Assembly: GCF_026151205.1 (NCBI RefSeq)
Contig: NC_087081.1
Location: 5,887,246 to 5,947,245, forward strand
From: Bolinopsis microptera
Lineage: Eukaryota > Ctenophora > Tentaculata > Lobata > Bolinopsidae
Reading direction: 5' to 3'
DNA length: 60,000 nucleotides
Notes under the pieces: model-generated
Told to the model about the DNA's origin: nothing
What the model saw: the letters and a program-made list of their open reading frames with translations, nothing else
Database searches by the model: none
Shown: in pieces, positions 20,749 through 33,600 of the stretch
Layout of the letters: each line of letters opens with the position of its first letter
Position numbering within the stretch: position 1 is the first letter of the stretch
Made by a program: the position numbers and the translations under genes

Positions 20749-21698
20749 ACAATGAACATATTAAATCATACAATTGATCCATATATGAGCTGATATGTTA
20801 TGATTTATGAATTTAGGGTTTTCAATTAAACAAATTTTTGTTTCGAATTTATTTTTGATTATCAACAGCTCAGGAACTGACCAAATTATATTTTACGATC
20901 CATTTTTAGCCGTTATTAAATTATAATTATTTTATTAGCATGCACTATGCTGTTTCGTATTTTCATTCCAGCCAGTTTTTAATTAATTGACCATTTAACT
21001 TATAACTTATCGATCAAATAAAAGTTGTTTTAATTTACTTTAAATTTCAGTTGGTTTGGCAAGTTTAATTGCCCGTTTTGACTTACTCAGATCATTAATT
21101 AAGTGATTAGAAATTTAAAAGTCACGCTGTTTCTATAACGACTTGTTTTGTTTAATTGTGGATGGTTTATCTCACTCACCTCCACCTAATTCTAATAATA
21201 TTATTAATAAATTTGATAGAAATCTTCGTTTTATACAATTGTTATGATCTTTATATTATCCAAGTTTGTATGTTTAATTGCCAATTATGTTCTTAGCCAG
21301 AGAATTCTGGATTTTACAGTTGTTTTTAAACATTTTTCATCCACCTGACTGCAAATTGATCAGATTGTTTTTAAAGTTATTCATATTGTTTTTTATCTCA
21401 ATAATGACCCAAATTATTTCCATACATTTTAACTTATTGATAACAGTTATCAAATAAAATTGTTTATTCTTATTTTGCATGATTTTATTCTAGTTTAGAA
21501 AACAATGGATTTTACTGCTTATTGTATCGAAATTTCAGATGACGACTATTTTATTAATTTGACCTAAACTATTGAACAACATTCTGCTTTTGGTCCCATG
21601 GTAAAATAATTTAAATTCTAATATGATATTACTTTACTAGCTCTCATCTTCTAAATATTGATTAGCTGCAAGACACACGGAGAGGCAACTAGTGTTCA
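20749..21698. other. Intergenic and 5' region of the delta-COP gene
   Basis: Very AT-rich, no open frames of note. It contains the 3' end of the 915-aa gene and the promoter/5' UTR of the delta-COP gene; no core promoter motif can be called with confidence. Confidence 0.5.
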
Positions 21699-24600
21699 AT
21701 GGTTCTCCTTGCGGCCTCTGTTTGTACCCGCAAAGGAAATGGTATGTTATTTCTGTTTAATTATGCAAAATTGATTTATAATCTTAATCTTAAAAATGAT
21801 TTACCTTTAAATCATTTCTCTGAGAACTTTATTCCAGCGATTTCATAATATAATATCAAGCTAAAAATATTATCGTTAAATAAGCAGAAATATTTTATTC
21901 AAATTGTTCAATTGCAGTGATGCTACCCTGTCAGTTCATCGAGATGACAAAATCTCGACAATCTTGTGTAATATAAACGACAATATCAATCAACAAAATC
22001 ATGTCTAATAACGACATTATCTTCTATCGAAATCCTGTCTAATAACAACATTATCTTTTATCGAAATCATGTCTAATAACAACATTATCTTCTATCGAAA
22101 TCCTGTCTAATAACGACATAAATATCTTCTAACGAAATCCTGTCTAATAACGACATTATCTTCTAACGAAATCCTGTCTAATAACGACATTATCTTCTAA
22201 CGAAATCCTGTCTAATAACAACATTATCTTCTAACGAAATCCTGTCTAATAACAACATTATCTTCTAACGAAATCCTGTCTAATAACAACATTTTCTTCT
22301 AACGAAATCATGTCTAATAACGACATTATCTTCTAACGAAATCCTGTCTAATAACAACATTATCTTCTAACGAAATCATGTCTAATAACGACATTATCTT
22401 CTAACGAAATCATGTCTAATAACAACATTATCTTCTAACGAAATCATGTCTAATCACAGTGCTGTTATCGCGTCAGTTCGTCGAGATGACGAAATCTCGA
22501 ATAGAAGGACTCCTATCAGCGTTCCCCAAACTGATAGTAACGGACAAGCAGCATACCTTCATCGAAACAGAGAGCGTCAGATACGTTTATCAGCCCCTTG
22601 ATAAGCTCTACATAGTTTTAATCACCACAAAGTCAAGTAATATTCTGGAGGATTTGGAGACGTTACGACTTTTTGCCAGAGTGGTGAGATTAATTTGTTT
22701 ATTTTAGTTGTAATTAAGTATGATCGCTGTGTAATGTGTTTCAAGTTCGAAATTTAGACTGATCGTCACTACGCCTGATTCTTTATTTTATATTATGATT
22801 AGCACTTTGTTCTATGTCTATAAAGATGTTGCTATGTAACATAGACTGTCCATTATCATCATCTATCTTTTCAGATACCAGAATATTGTAGGAACATCGA
22901 CGAGAAAGAAGTATCAGAAAACGTATTCCAGCTTATCTTCGCTTTTGACGAGATTGTAGCGTTAGGGTACAGAGAAAATGTTAACTTAGCCCAAATAAAA
23001 ACATTCACTGAAATGGACAGCCACGACGAGAAAGTATACCAAGCAGTCAGACAGGTAGTTATACTATTCTTAAGGAACTTAAAATAAGGTATTTACTATT
23101 AATGTTTTCCAAGTTTTAAATCAAATATTAGTAAATTAACCTGTCTTCTTGTGGGGAGTTGATGTATATTTCTTTGCGATTGGGAGCATTATATAATAAT
23201 TATAATAATTAATGATATTATATACTTCCTGTTTCCGTGTGGGAAGATAGTTACGTCACCTACACACTATTAATAAGCTGGTTTAATCGTGAACATGGAG
23301 ATATAAGTTACCATAATGATTTAAGGTGTTTTAAAAGGTTAAACTGATTACAACACTACAAATTTATTACATTTATTGAGGAAGTTCTTACCTATTATAC
23401 GTGTCCTAAGATCGTTATAAGATTTTAAAATTAGAATGATATTATCTAAAAAGATTCTGTTCAGACGCAAGAACGAGAAGCGAAGGAGGAAATGAAGAAA
23501 AAAGCCAAAGAATTACAAAGACAGAGAATGGAGGCTCAGAGAGCAGGCAAAACCCCTTACAGTACAGGTTTGTTATAAAAAGTACTTCTCTAAACCTGGG
23601 GAAGTTGGTTAAGACAATTTATTTGGGGGTTAGAAATGGACGCTATCCATTGTGTGTCACTGTATGTAAATTAGTTCCATTGCAAACTAGAACGATTGTA
23701 TAACAAAATTGACAAAAGTACAACTCTTCAGGTATCGGTAACTCTAATAACTCTGCTCCCATCACACCATCCCCGCAAACAGAAATGGCTATGCCTACTC
23801 CAACCCCAGTGCAGCCTTCTAGACCCAAGTAAGACATAAAACTGGTAATATTCACCTATTGCCCAACCGAGTCACACACTGAAATACTGTCTTTGGCAAA
23901 ATGTGCTTTGTTTTCTGTAACGCGCACAAACACACAGTCATAAAGAGCAAACTTATTTTCGCGCAAATCTTTTTTGGGAACGCGCGCGTCTGCCACATCA
24001 TATGAGTACTCGTTCCATAGCATGTATGAATAGTCAGTTAACAAACGTAATTTTAACTGTAATCAGTCGTTGATTTCTAATCACAGACAAATAAAAATTG
24101 CTATTCTTTGAATTCCTCAGCCGTGTAAAATTTATAATCTCTACAATGTTTCAGGCCCGCCGGTAAAGGAATGAAGTTGGGAAGGAAAAGTGCAGATATC
24201 GACACGTTCGTTGACAGCATAAGAAAGGACGGTGGCGTGGTCAAGGATTCCAACAAGATATCAGTGGCAGAGCCTGTCAGACCTTCTGCTGTGACGTAAG
24301 TTTCTGATTGGGCTCTCATTTTCTTTTACATGAATTTGAGAACAGATTATTGAAATTAAGTGTAGTTGAACCTGTACGTGACTTAACAGTTTCTATTACT
24401 TCTTTACTTTACGTACACTTGTATTGTTGTATCTTGTATTGTACACTGTACAGTACGAATAATCTTTATTTTAGCTTCATGTTGCTCACTCTAGGTGTCC
24501 CCTGTTTAATGAAAACAGCACTCCTAGGTAACGAGTATGTGCTGCTGAATTTAAAACTAAAAGCTGAAAGCATCTCTTCGTTTATTTTCTCGGAATATGC

Positions 24601-27600
24601 CAACTCAACAACAATAAAAACTTGCCTAGTCTGGATTCTTCCTTTTACCCGACAATTTCTCAGAGCATCAACGTCTCCACTGCACTTACGGCAAGAAGAG
24701 AAAATCCTCGCCTCGATACACCGCGAAGGTGACGTCGAACAATTTGAAGTTAGGGGGCTTCTTTGTCTTCACGTCACCGATCAGGAACTGGCTTGTGTGC
24801 AAGTTAACGTGGACAACAACGAGGAAAGACAGATTCAAATTCAGGTAAGGAGGTCCTCGGGGATGATGTAAGATGTGGTATGGAACTATCCTAACAAGAA
24901 ACAAAATATTATTGCCAGACTAGGCTAGGCTTAAGATTGTTTTTCATCACGGATATTTGTTCGAGTACAATAAAGGAAGCGACTTCTTAGCAAAATTTGG
25001 TCACCAAATTTTTCGCTTATTGATTTATATTGTGCAATGTGCTGCAACTTTTTAAGCCATCCCTTTTCAGACTCATCCAAATATTGACAAGAGAGGATTC
25101 CAAGAGAACGGTGTTGTCGCTATGAAACAAGCGGGACGACCGTTCCCTCTAAACACGGATGTTGGAGTATTAAAATGGAGGTTTCAATCTAACGATTCAG
25201 AGGACCTACCTCTTATAAGTAAGCTTTCTAAATTTGCTTTTAGTATTAAATTAATTATTAATATTTAATTAAATAAATCAAATTTTACACAGTTGAACAG
25301 AATTATGACGTGCTAAATTATATTAACTATTTACGCTGCACGGAGGATTAGCCAATCTAAAATTCAATTCTGTAAGGAGTAAACCAACTAATCTGTAGTA
25401 AACCCAACTACGGTCCAACTATAGTTTGAAGAAGATTTAATAACGGTAGAAAAAATGTATATATCATTTTTTGTAACCTTTCGTAGATCTTTTCATAGGT
25501 TTTTGGACGCTTTGTCACATGAACATATAAATGATGCATTTAGGTTTATCCTTATATGTTTATATACAATACGTATGAAACTTGATTTCGAGATAAGAGT
25601 TCACTAACAAACTAGGATTCTGACCGAACTTTTGAACCCTGACAACCATGAATCATGATACACCTGCTAAAGTTTGAACCTTAATAAGACCTACATCTGA
25701 AATCATTGGTTCATTCTGCCTGGCCTCTTATAATTCATCATGATCACATTCATCAACCAAATCACAAACTTTTAAAAACATCACGTTTCCGTACCGAACT
25801 CAAAACAATCAGAGATGCTTCAGCCCAACTTACCTATCTACAACAACCAAAATATCATCATAATATGGACTGACAGTCTCTCATAGATGCAAACTTTCTT
25901 GTCGGTCACAACGAGGAGCAGACCTGCTAGAGATTGCTATAACTGCCCCGGTACTCTTGGAGCAAACAACTCACCGAAGATCTGGCGGATAGCCGCTCAA
26001 CAGAAATAAGAAGGCCGATGAACTATCCAAACTTGGTGCTACCATGAATCCGCCACGACCGATAAATTAACCCGACGATAGAATGAAGAGTGGTCCCTCA
26101 ACGGGCATCAAGATCACTTGAGGAAATAAATACGTCGCTTCTTAGATACATTATACAACAGCGACCTCAGCACACCAAAGACAGATTTATACAGAAACGC
26201 AGTTACTTTATAACAGGAGACTGTGGCCTTGGTAATCTCCTCTAACACTAGGTACTGCCCCAGTTTCTTCTTTTAAGATGCCTCAACCAGCAACCTAGAG
26301 ACAGGCAAAGTATCCTCTTGCTATCCTCTCTCCAACCTCACTTTTTTCTAAACTTGTAGATCTTTAAAACTATAACAATTTCGTTTACTATCGCAAACAA
26401 AACTTCTATTTCCGTGAGATTTGGTAGAAAAGGCAAGGTACTCCTTGTTGACAATGGGTCCCATTCTGCCTGGAGCATACCTGGAATCTTAGTATGCTCA
26501 TCAGGCAGAATCCAAGAAGCCGGACACAGTACCTTAAAATTCCACGGTGGAATTCCACCGAAACTGGTTACAGTTTAAAATTGTCAGCTTACTATGTGAC
26601 ATGTGTAGCATAAAGTATTGTTCCTACGAAAATATACGAGAAAACATAGAAATGTTTAGTCTAATGTTTAGTGCTAATGTTATCACTTATTGATGTTCAG
26701 AACACAACAGAAGAAATGCAGTTACAGTTACAGTTCCACAGCGCACAGAACATTCTACAAAAATACCTTGTGAAACATTAGTGATCTTAATCCACCATTC
26801 TTGCAAAACAAGTGCTCCAGATTTAATCTAATTTAGATAACCAATTATGTTGTGTGCCTATTATTTCACATTTCAGGGACCCTTCATAGACATCCCTTAT
26901 CACGACTTATTTAATTCGGCAAATATGTACGAGGCCTATTAATAAGATAAGAATAATGAAATAATAATCCAGACATTTTTAAACATTAACCACGTAACTT
27001 GATTTGCGATAAGCAGTACCACATATTTTTTAATATATGTTAAATGTTAATAATATGTTACAATCAGAGTTAGAATATTGATTTCTCACACCATATCAAT
27101 TTTATCTGTACAATGTATATGTCGTTCAATGACGTAATATGACATAATATGACGTCATCGAACCCGCCGAATTCTTTTCCGACAAATCCATAAATTTATC
27201 GGAATAATTTTTCAGTCGCAATGACGTCACTAAAAGAAACAATTACAACCAAATTAAAGGAATGCACAATTTTCCGAATTAAACGCAAGGAAATAAATTG
27301 AATTTTCAAATGATTGAAATAAAAATTACATCCATTACATAAACAATCACATCATCACTATTACTAGATAAAATGTAGGCCTGCATAGTGCATAATTCAT
27401 GCACTTTATCAGTGTGGTAAACTTACGTTTTTATTCAAAAACAACGTGTAATTAAGAAATCCAGAATTAGCTAAGGACTCCTACCTAACATACTAATCGA
27501 CTTAAAGTGAAAATTTGTGCCAAGATATAAATTTTGGCGGAAAATAATGCTGTGAGAGTTTCATCAAGCTTAGATAAAATCTTTTCGTTTGATAATTGTC

Positions 27601-30600
27601 ATAATATATCTACTTTTGTTGAATTAAATCATTATTGAAATATAAAAATTATTTGTTAAACCATCACAAAAGATGGAAATTAAAATTTAATTCTTCAGTC
27701 GTTCGATAAAAACAGTCTTCGTTGGTAAAATGTTTTTCGTTTGTTATGTTTGAAAATATCACAAATAAATTTGTTGGTTGCCCCTTTTTGAGGTCAAAAC
27801 ACAGTCACTTTATTTTAAAATAAATTGAATCATGCTGATTTGCCTTCTACGTTTTCAGCAAAAGGTAACTACTCACAAAGGCAATCAGTTCCGAAGCTGA
27901 TAACAGATAATTTTCACAATCTCCTAATATCGCCTAGAAATAACCAATCAGCAGAAAATAGCCAATTAGTACCTAACTAGTAAGTAATTAACAGCTAATT
28001 GGTAACTAATTGGTAACTAATCACCTAACAACCTCCTACGTGCTCCTCCGCCTTCTCCCTCCTGTTTGAACGTTGATGTCAGCAGATGTACAGCTGTCCT
28101 CGTAGCAGGCTTTGCATCTGCGAAAATATGATGGTAATTTCTACAGCTTTGATCTTAATCAGTGTGGAAACTGCAATAAAATCCGAATATAACGGACGGT
28201 CTGTTTAATGAGCTTGAGAAAGAAACGTAAGACTTGAGTTGAAGTCGTAATGTCAGTTAAAATATGCATGTAACGATAATGTATGCTAATATAATTTTAC
28301 TGACCTGTATTTGGCATCACGTCGCACTGTGATGTTGATGCTCATTTCGTCCCCGTTGAATGCTGTTCGGCGGTTTTGCCTCACCCACTCTCCGGTATTC
28401 TTGTATCTGGAACATTAATCGTTATAAACACTGATCTACCAACAACTCCTCAGTTCAACCCAAGTTTTAGATATCTTAATTAGTTAATTTTGATCTGAAA
28501 AGGCCTTGAAAAGTGAAAACAATACTTACTTATAGTGAAAGTGAAAACAATACTTACTTAAAGTGAAAGTGAAAGTGAAATACTTACTTATAGTGAAAAT
28601 GAAAGTGAAATACTTACTTATACCAGAATACTCTGTCGATGGTCGCCAGGTCGTGTTCTGTGTTGATGAAACATATAAGCGCGACATCTTGGCCCTGTGC
28701 TACCCTTACAACACTACTATCTGCCACTACTTCTATTTCTGGAATTGTTATTTATTATTCGTAAATTTAATACAATACAAACGTGATTATGCTACTCTTA
28801 GGCTGGCTCGAATCACGACCCTGAACTGTCATTTGACCTAATTATATTCGAAATTTGTTCCACCTTGCTTCTTTCAGCCTACCGTTTTGAGGGTCTTTCC
28901 CCTGTCTGGGCTCTATGACGAGGTTGCACGTTCCATCAGACTGTATTTCACACACTATTTCATAGTTCACGTTCCTGAAAAATCGAACGGTAAATTCCAC
29001 AAATTCCATTATCGGGGTGGCATAGAATTAACTTATTGTTGCAATTCGGAATGTGATTCTTCTTTGCTGCATGTGCAAGTATTAGTCGAGCATGCGGTTA
29101 GTTTCTAGGCCACCTTGTATTATACATTCCGCTGGGAATCATTTCATCTAGAACTTTCCTGTTCCTTAATCTATAGATAATGTTCTATTGATGACGCGTT
29201 TTTGAATAAGACGGATCGATACCTTTTAATAGTTGTCAGACTAAGTTACGAGGTTTAAATTATCATGATGACAAGATGAAATGATATGAAAAGATGAATT
29301 GATGACAATATGAAATGATGACAAGATGAAATGATGACAAGATGAAATGATGACGTGTTCCCTTTTTCGTACTTACGCGGAGGCAGGGCGTTGGACGGAG
29401 AGTGTGACGAGACACACTTCAAGGAAAAGAGCAAATAGTACTCGAACCATGGCAGGCATGGGGGGACCAACCTATATTGAGGGTTATAAATATCAGTTGT
29501 GAAATAGTGGAGGTTTCTGGAAAATCGTCCATTCAATATTTAAAACGATGCTTTTCATGTTAAGCCGTATTTGAAACCAAAAAGGTAAAATAGATGAGGC
29601 CCAAAGACACATCATCATAAATTATACTCGAGTATCGTGATTTAAACTAAATTCGCAAATCTGATGACTGAAAGTACAAAAAAAACCCCAGCAGCGGTTT
29701 ACAAATTACTTATTTAATCTAGTGGGCGCGGACACATTTCTTAATCTAGTTCAAATATTTTGATAACAGAAAATTCGATACGCCCTATTTATGTGATAAG
29801 CAGTTAATTCATTGCTTATTCTCTGTTTGTGCCTCAGCACAAATTAAAATTTGCAAATCCTTGTAGAAACTGTAACTGTTGCGTTCGTAAGCACCCGGAA
29901 ACCAGAGGCTACTCAGGTCTCAGAGGCTATTAAATTAGATTAAGCAGAATTAACTCCTGTGCTGAATTTTGCAACCCCGAATCTGCTGATAGCTAGCTCT
30001 CCGAAAAATTCACGTCTTAAAATACACTGGCCGTTTTGTTCCATCTGGGCCTTTCCATGCATGGTTCACGAGCTTTTCATTTATTCATTAACAGCTTCTC
30101 ATGGTCTTCATGGCAGAAATCCAAAATGCTATAAAAAGCCGCCGGCCATGCTGTCAAAATGTCCCATGATATCGCTTATTAGCAGTATATAATAGTATTT
30201 TGAATGTTTATAAACATTCAAAATACTATTATATAGTATATTTTTATATATTATTAAATACTTAAATTCTACCGATCAAATTAAAGCCCTCCTCAAAGTT
30301 CTAAAAGTTACAATAAAATTTGGCTGCCAATACACCACACTATATTCGCGATTATATCTGTAAAAATGAACATCTAGAAGACATTAAAAGCACATTAAAA
30401 AGTTAATTGACAGGAAGAGCAAGATACGTGTCAAATTGGTGGCTTGTCGGCAACATCGCCCAGCCTGTGTTCCTCTCAGTGGGACTGTTCCTTAAATATC
30501 AGCTAGTCTGTGCACTTCCAGCCCTTCCTTTAACGTCACACACCTCCGTGATCTGCTAATTCAAGAATTTGCTCGGTCAAGAATTTGTGAATCGAGAAGA

Positions 30601-33600
30601 GGGCAGGAATGAGGCGAGTTGTTAAAAGGAGGAAGATTATATTAATAAGACTTGAAACCTCGTATGTTGCACGATGCGTGGAATCCAGCTCGCCATGCCA
30701 TGCTCGAATAAAAAAGCAATGAAAGAAACGGCGAATTAAATCCCGTTATGGTCCTGGCTTTATAAAACGACTGAATCTCTCCCCACTCCCCAGCTTACAA
30801 TAGAATTAGATTAATCATTGTCCATTAAGTTAAGATAACGCTAAACTGAATATGAGCGAGAGCTAAGGATGAGAAAATAGCGAGGGAGCTAAAAAATCGG
30901 TAACAGTGTCCGAACTACGGATGTACATTTATGGCGAGAACCTTAACCCCTAGACCATTAGCCTCCTCTCGGCCAACCAATCCTCAACTTTCGTATCACG
31001 TGGCCCGTTATTTTGGTCACGTGATCAGTTCATTCACGCTCAACTTACCTTTATCGCAACAATGTTCTCCAAATCGCATTGCGAGGGCTGGAAAATTGAT
31101 TAATGCTATTACGACGTGCAGGCGATGAAGATAACTGGATTAATGAATTGTTAGGATTGAGTTTTCACAGCTTTAGGGTTAGAGGAGAAGGGATTCTGGA
31201 TCGATTCTTCTGGTCATCAGGGTGAAGGGAAGGTTTCAAGTAGTGAAATTAACGCGCGGTGATGAGATTTGGGGAATTGTTTTAAATCATATGGTGTGCG
31301 TGTTCACTTATTTTAGGAAAATATTTTATCTATTAGAGCCTTCATGAAGTTGGCGAAGCAGGTAATTAGGAAATGCCCCCCTGTCAAGCCTTGAAGTTGG
31401 TAGTCTTAGAGGAATTCTCAAGAATTTTCGAGCTTTTTTGTGCAATTGTCTATTTCTTAGAGTGTGGTGGATTTTGTATTCATATCCCTCACAGAGTTCC
31501 TACCGAAATGAACAGCACAAATACAAGAACCCCTAAAAGTTTATTAATTCTCCTCTCAGTCTTAGAAGCGCACTAAATTTAAATGCCAAATCAGTTTCTT
31601 AAAATACGGTAAAACAGCAAAATATACCTCGTGTGTCAGCTTTGCGTGGGTTTAATTTGCACTAGAAGGGAATCAATAGAAGGCTCGAACTGGGTCTTCC
31701 CTTAAGTAGGACCAACCCTTATCAGTGCAGGTTTGTATCTCCCGAGATCAAGGCTTGTTCATATCATGCCAACGACCATAGAGTTGCCCTGAACATTTGG
31801 CTGCATAAACCATTGCTACGTACGTGCTGAACCTCAAAACTTTCAAAAATGCATAAGTTAATTATCAATTATTGTTCTGTTAATTAATTAATTAAGGGGT
31901 GATAAGATTAATCTGACCAGGACTTCCAATTGGATTAGTCCTGCAAGACTTAAAACCTACTAGCAGTTTAACAACTTCCACTCTGTCATTCGTCGGAAAG
32001 GGGCGGACCAGCGGACATATACTGCAACTGGGACCTTGTCTCCACGATCAGGAGCAACAAGTATTTCCCAGGAAAATTGGTATGGTCAAACTTATTGCTG
32101 CTTATCAACATTGGGGTTCTAATTTAATTTATATAATTCTCTGACTCAGCGACATCGCATGTTCACGTAGATTTCACACTCTTGCCTAACTTCGTAAATT
32201 AGGCCAAAGGGAAATTATGTTTAGCCATAACATAAGTGAATAAAATAATTTCTGTCCTTTTCTCACGAAGTGTTTATCATGAGCTAAATTGGGAGGAGAT
32301 AAAAGTTTAAAGTTAGCAAAAATTAGGAATTGCCTCGGCTGCAGAAGCGTGCCTTCCCATTGTTAAATCTGAGTTATCTTAAATATGGCTTCCACAACTT
32401 ACAAATATGGCCTTAATTTATGAACAATGTGAGATATTTTTAAATAACGCCTATAAATAGGCTAATTCCAAATGTCTACGAATTTTTTATAATTTACCCA
32501 GACTTAAATCTCTCTTCTATCTAAAAAGAACATGTATGAACATTACGGAATATTCATGGGCTTTATAGAATCTTGCTATCTTGCTTGCTTCGTTCAGATG
32601 TCTACAAATGTGTTAAACGAAAAGTTGTCCCAGAGGTAAAACATCCATTCTGGTACATCTTGTCATTTTGATGTTTCTTGGTCAGGAGAATCCGGACAAA
32701 TCAGAAAATGTCTTACAGGGCAGTCCAAGGCTGCACTCAGCAGATTTGTGGACTGACTTTGCACAGACAGGGACACGATATAAGCCCTATATTTAGGATA
32801 TTTACTGGATTTATCCGAGTTACTATGGCATGGAGGAAATACAGGGCGTTCTTATGGGTCTTTTTTATCGTGACTGATCTACAATTAAGGGGAAGATGAT
32901 CACGTGCAATCAATAGCATAAATAAACGATCAATTTGTTAGAGATTATCAGTTGTCTTTAAATGCTAAAATACTGGGGTGGATATACAATTTTGAGTTGT
33001 TTTGAATGAACATTGAAGAGCGGTAAATGATTGGCAGTAAAACATATTCGTTGCTTATCCCCCCTTAAATGAGTTATATTAATGACATATTATCTGGTTA
33101 TCAAATTAACTGACGTGGGACATCCTTAATAACAAAATGTTAAAATAACTCTTTAAAAAATTCAACAACAACAACAAAAAAAACCTGAAAAACTCGAGCT
33201 GATTTCACAATGACCAGGCAGAATTGCTAATTGGAAGCAGAAATAGCGATGAGGAGGCTCAGTATATTCGTATGAGGTATCAGTATGAGCATCAGTCTTT
33301 GCTGACGTGACTAAAGATAGAAAAATCTATCACGAGGATCGCCCAGCAATATTGGCAGTATCCATATTTCTTAAAATAGAAAGGAAGACGGTCTATTTTA
33401 AGAAATATAGATACTGCAGAAATACTGCTAATCTTGAAATGCCGAATGACTGAGCTATTAAGGCAAACGTATGCCCACTGACTTTTGGCTCACCCTGTAT
33501 GTAGTATCAAACTAATACGTTTGCGTCCCTGAAGGTCTTTGGTAATTTAGTAACTATGGAGAAGAACGTTTCGTCTTTCCCCCAAGCTTGTAACCTGTAA

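Noticed and set aside
21995-22455. Regular 34-bp repeats resembling a CRISPR array
   Set aside because: The units are contiguous with no unique spacers, and they lie in an intron of an animal gene; this is a minisatellite.
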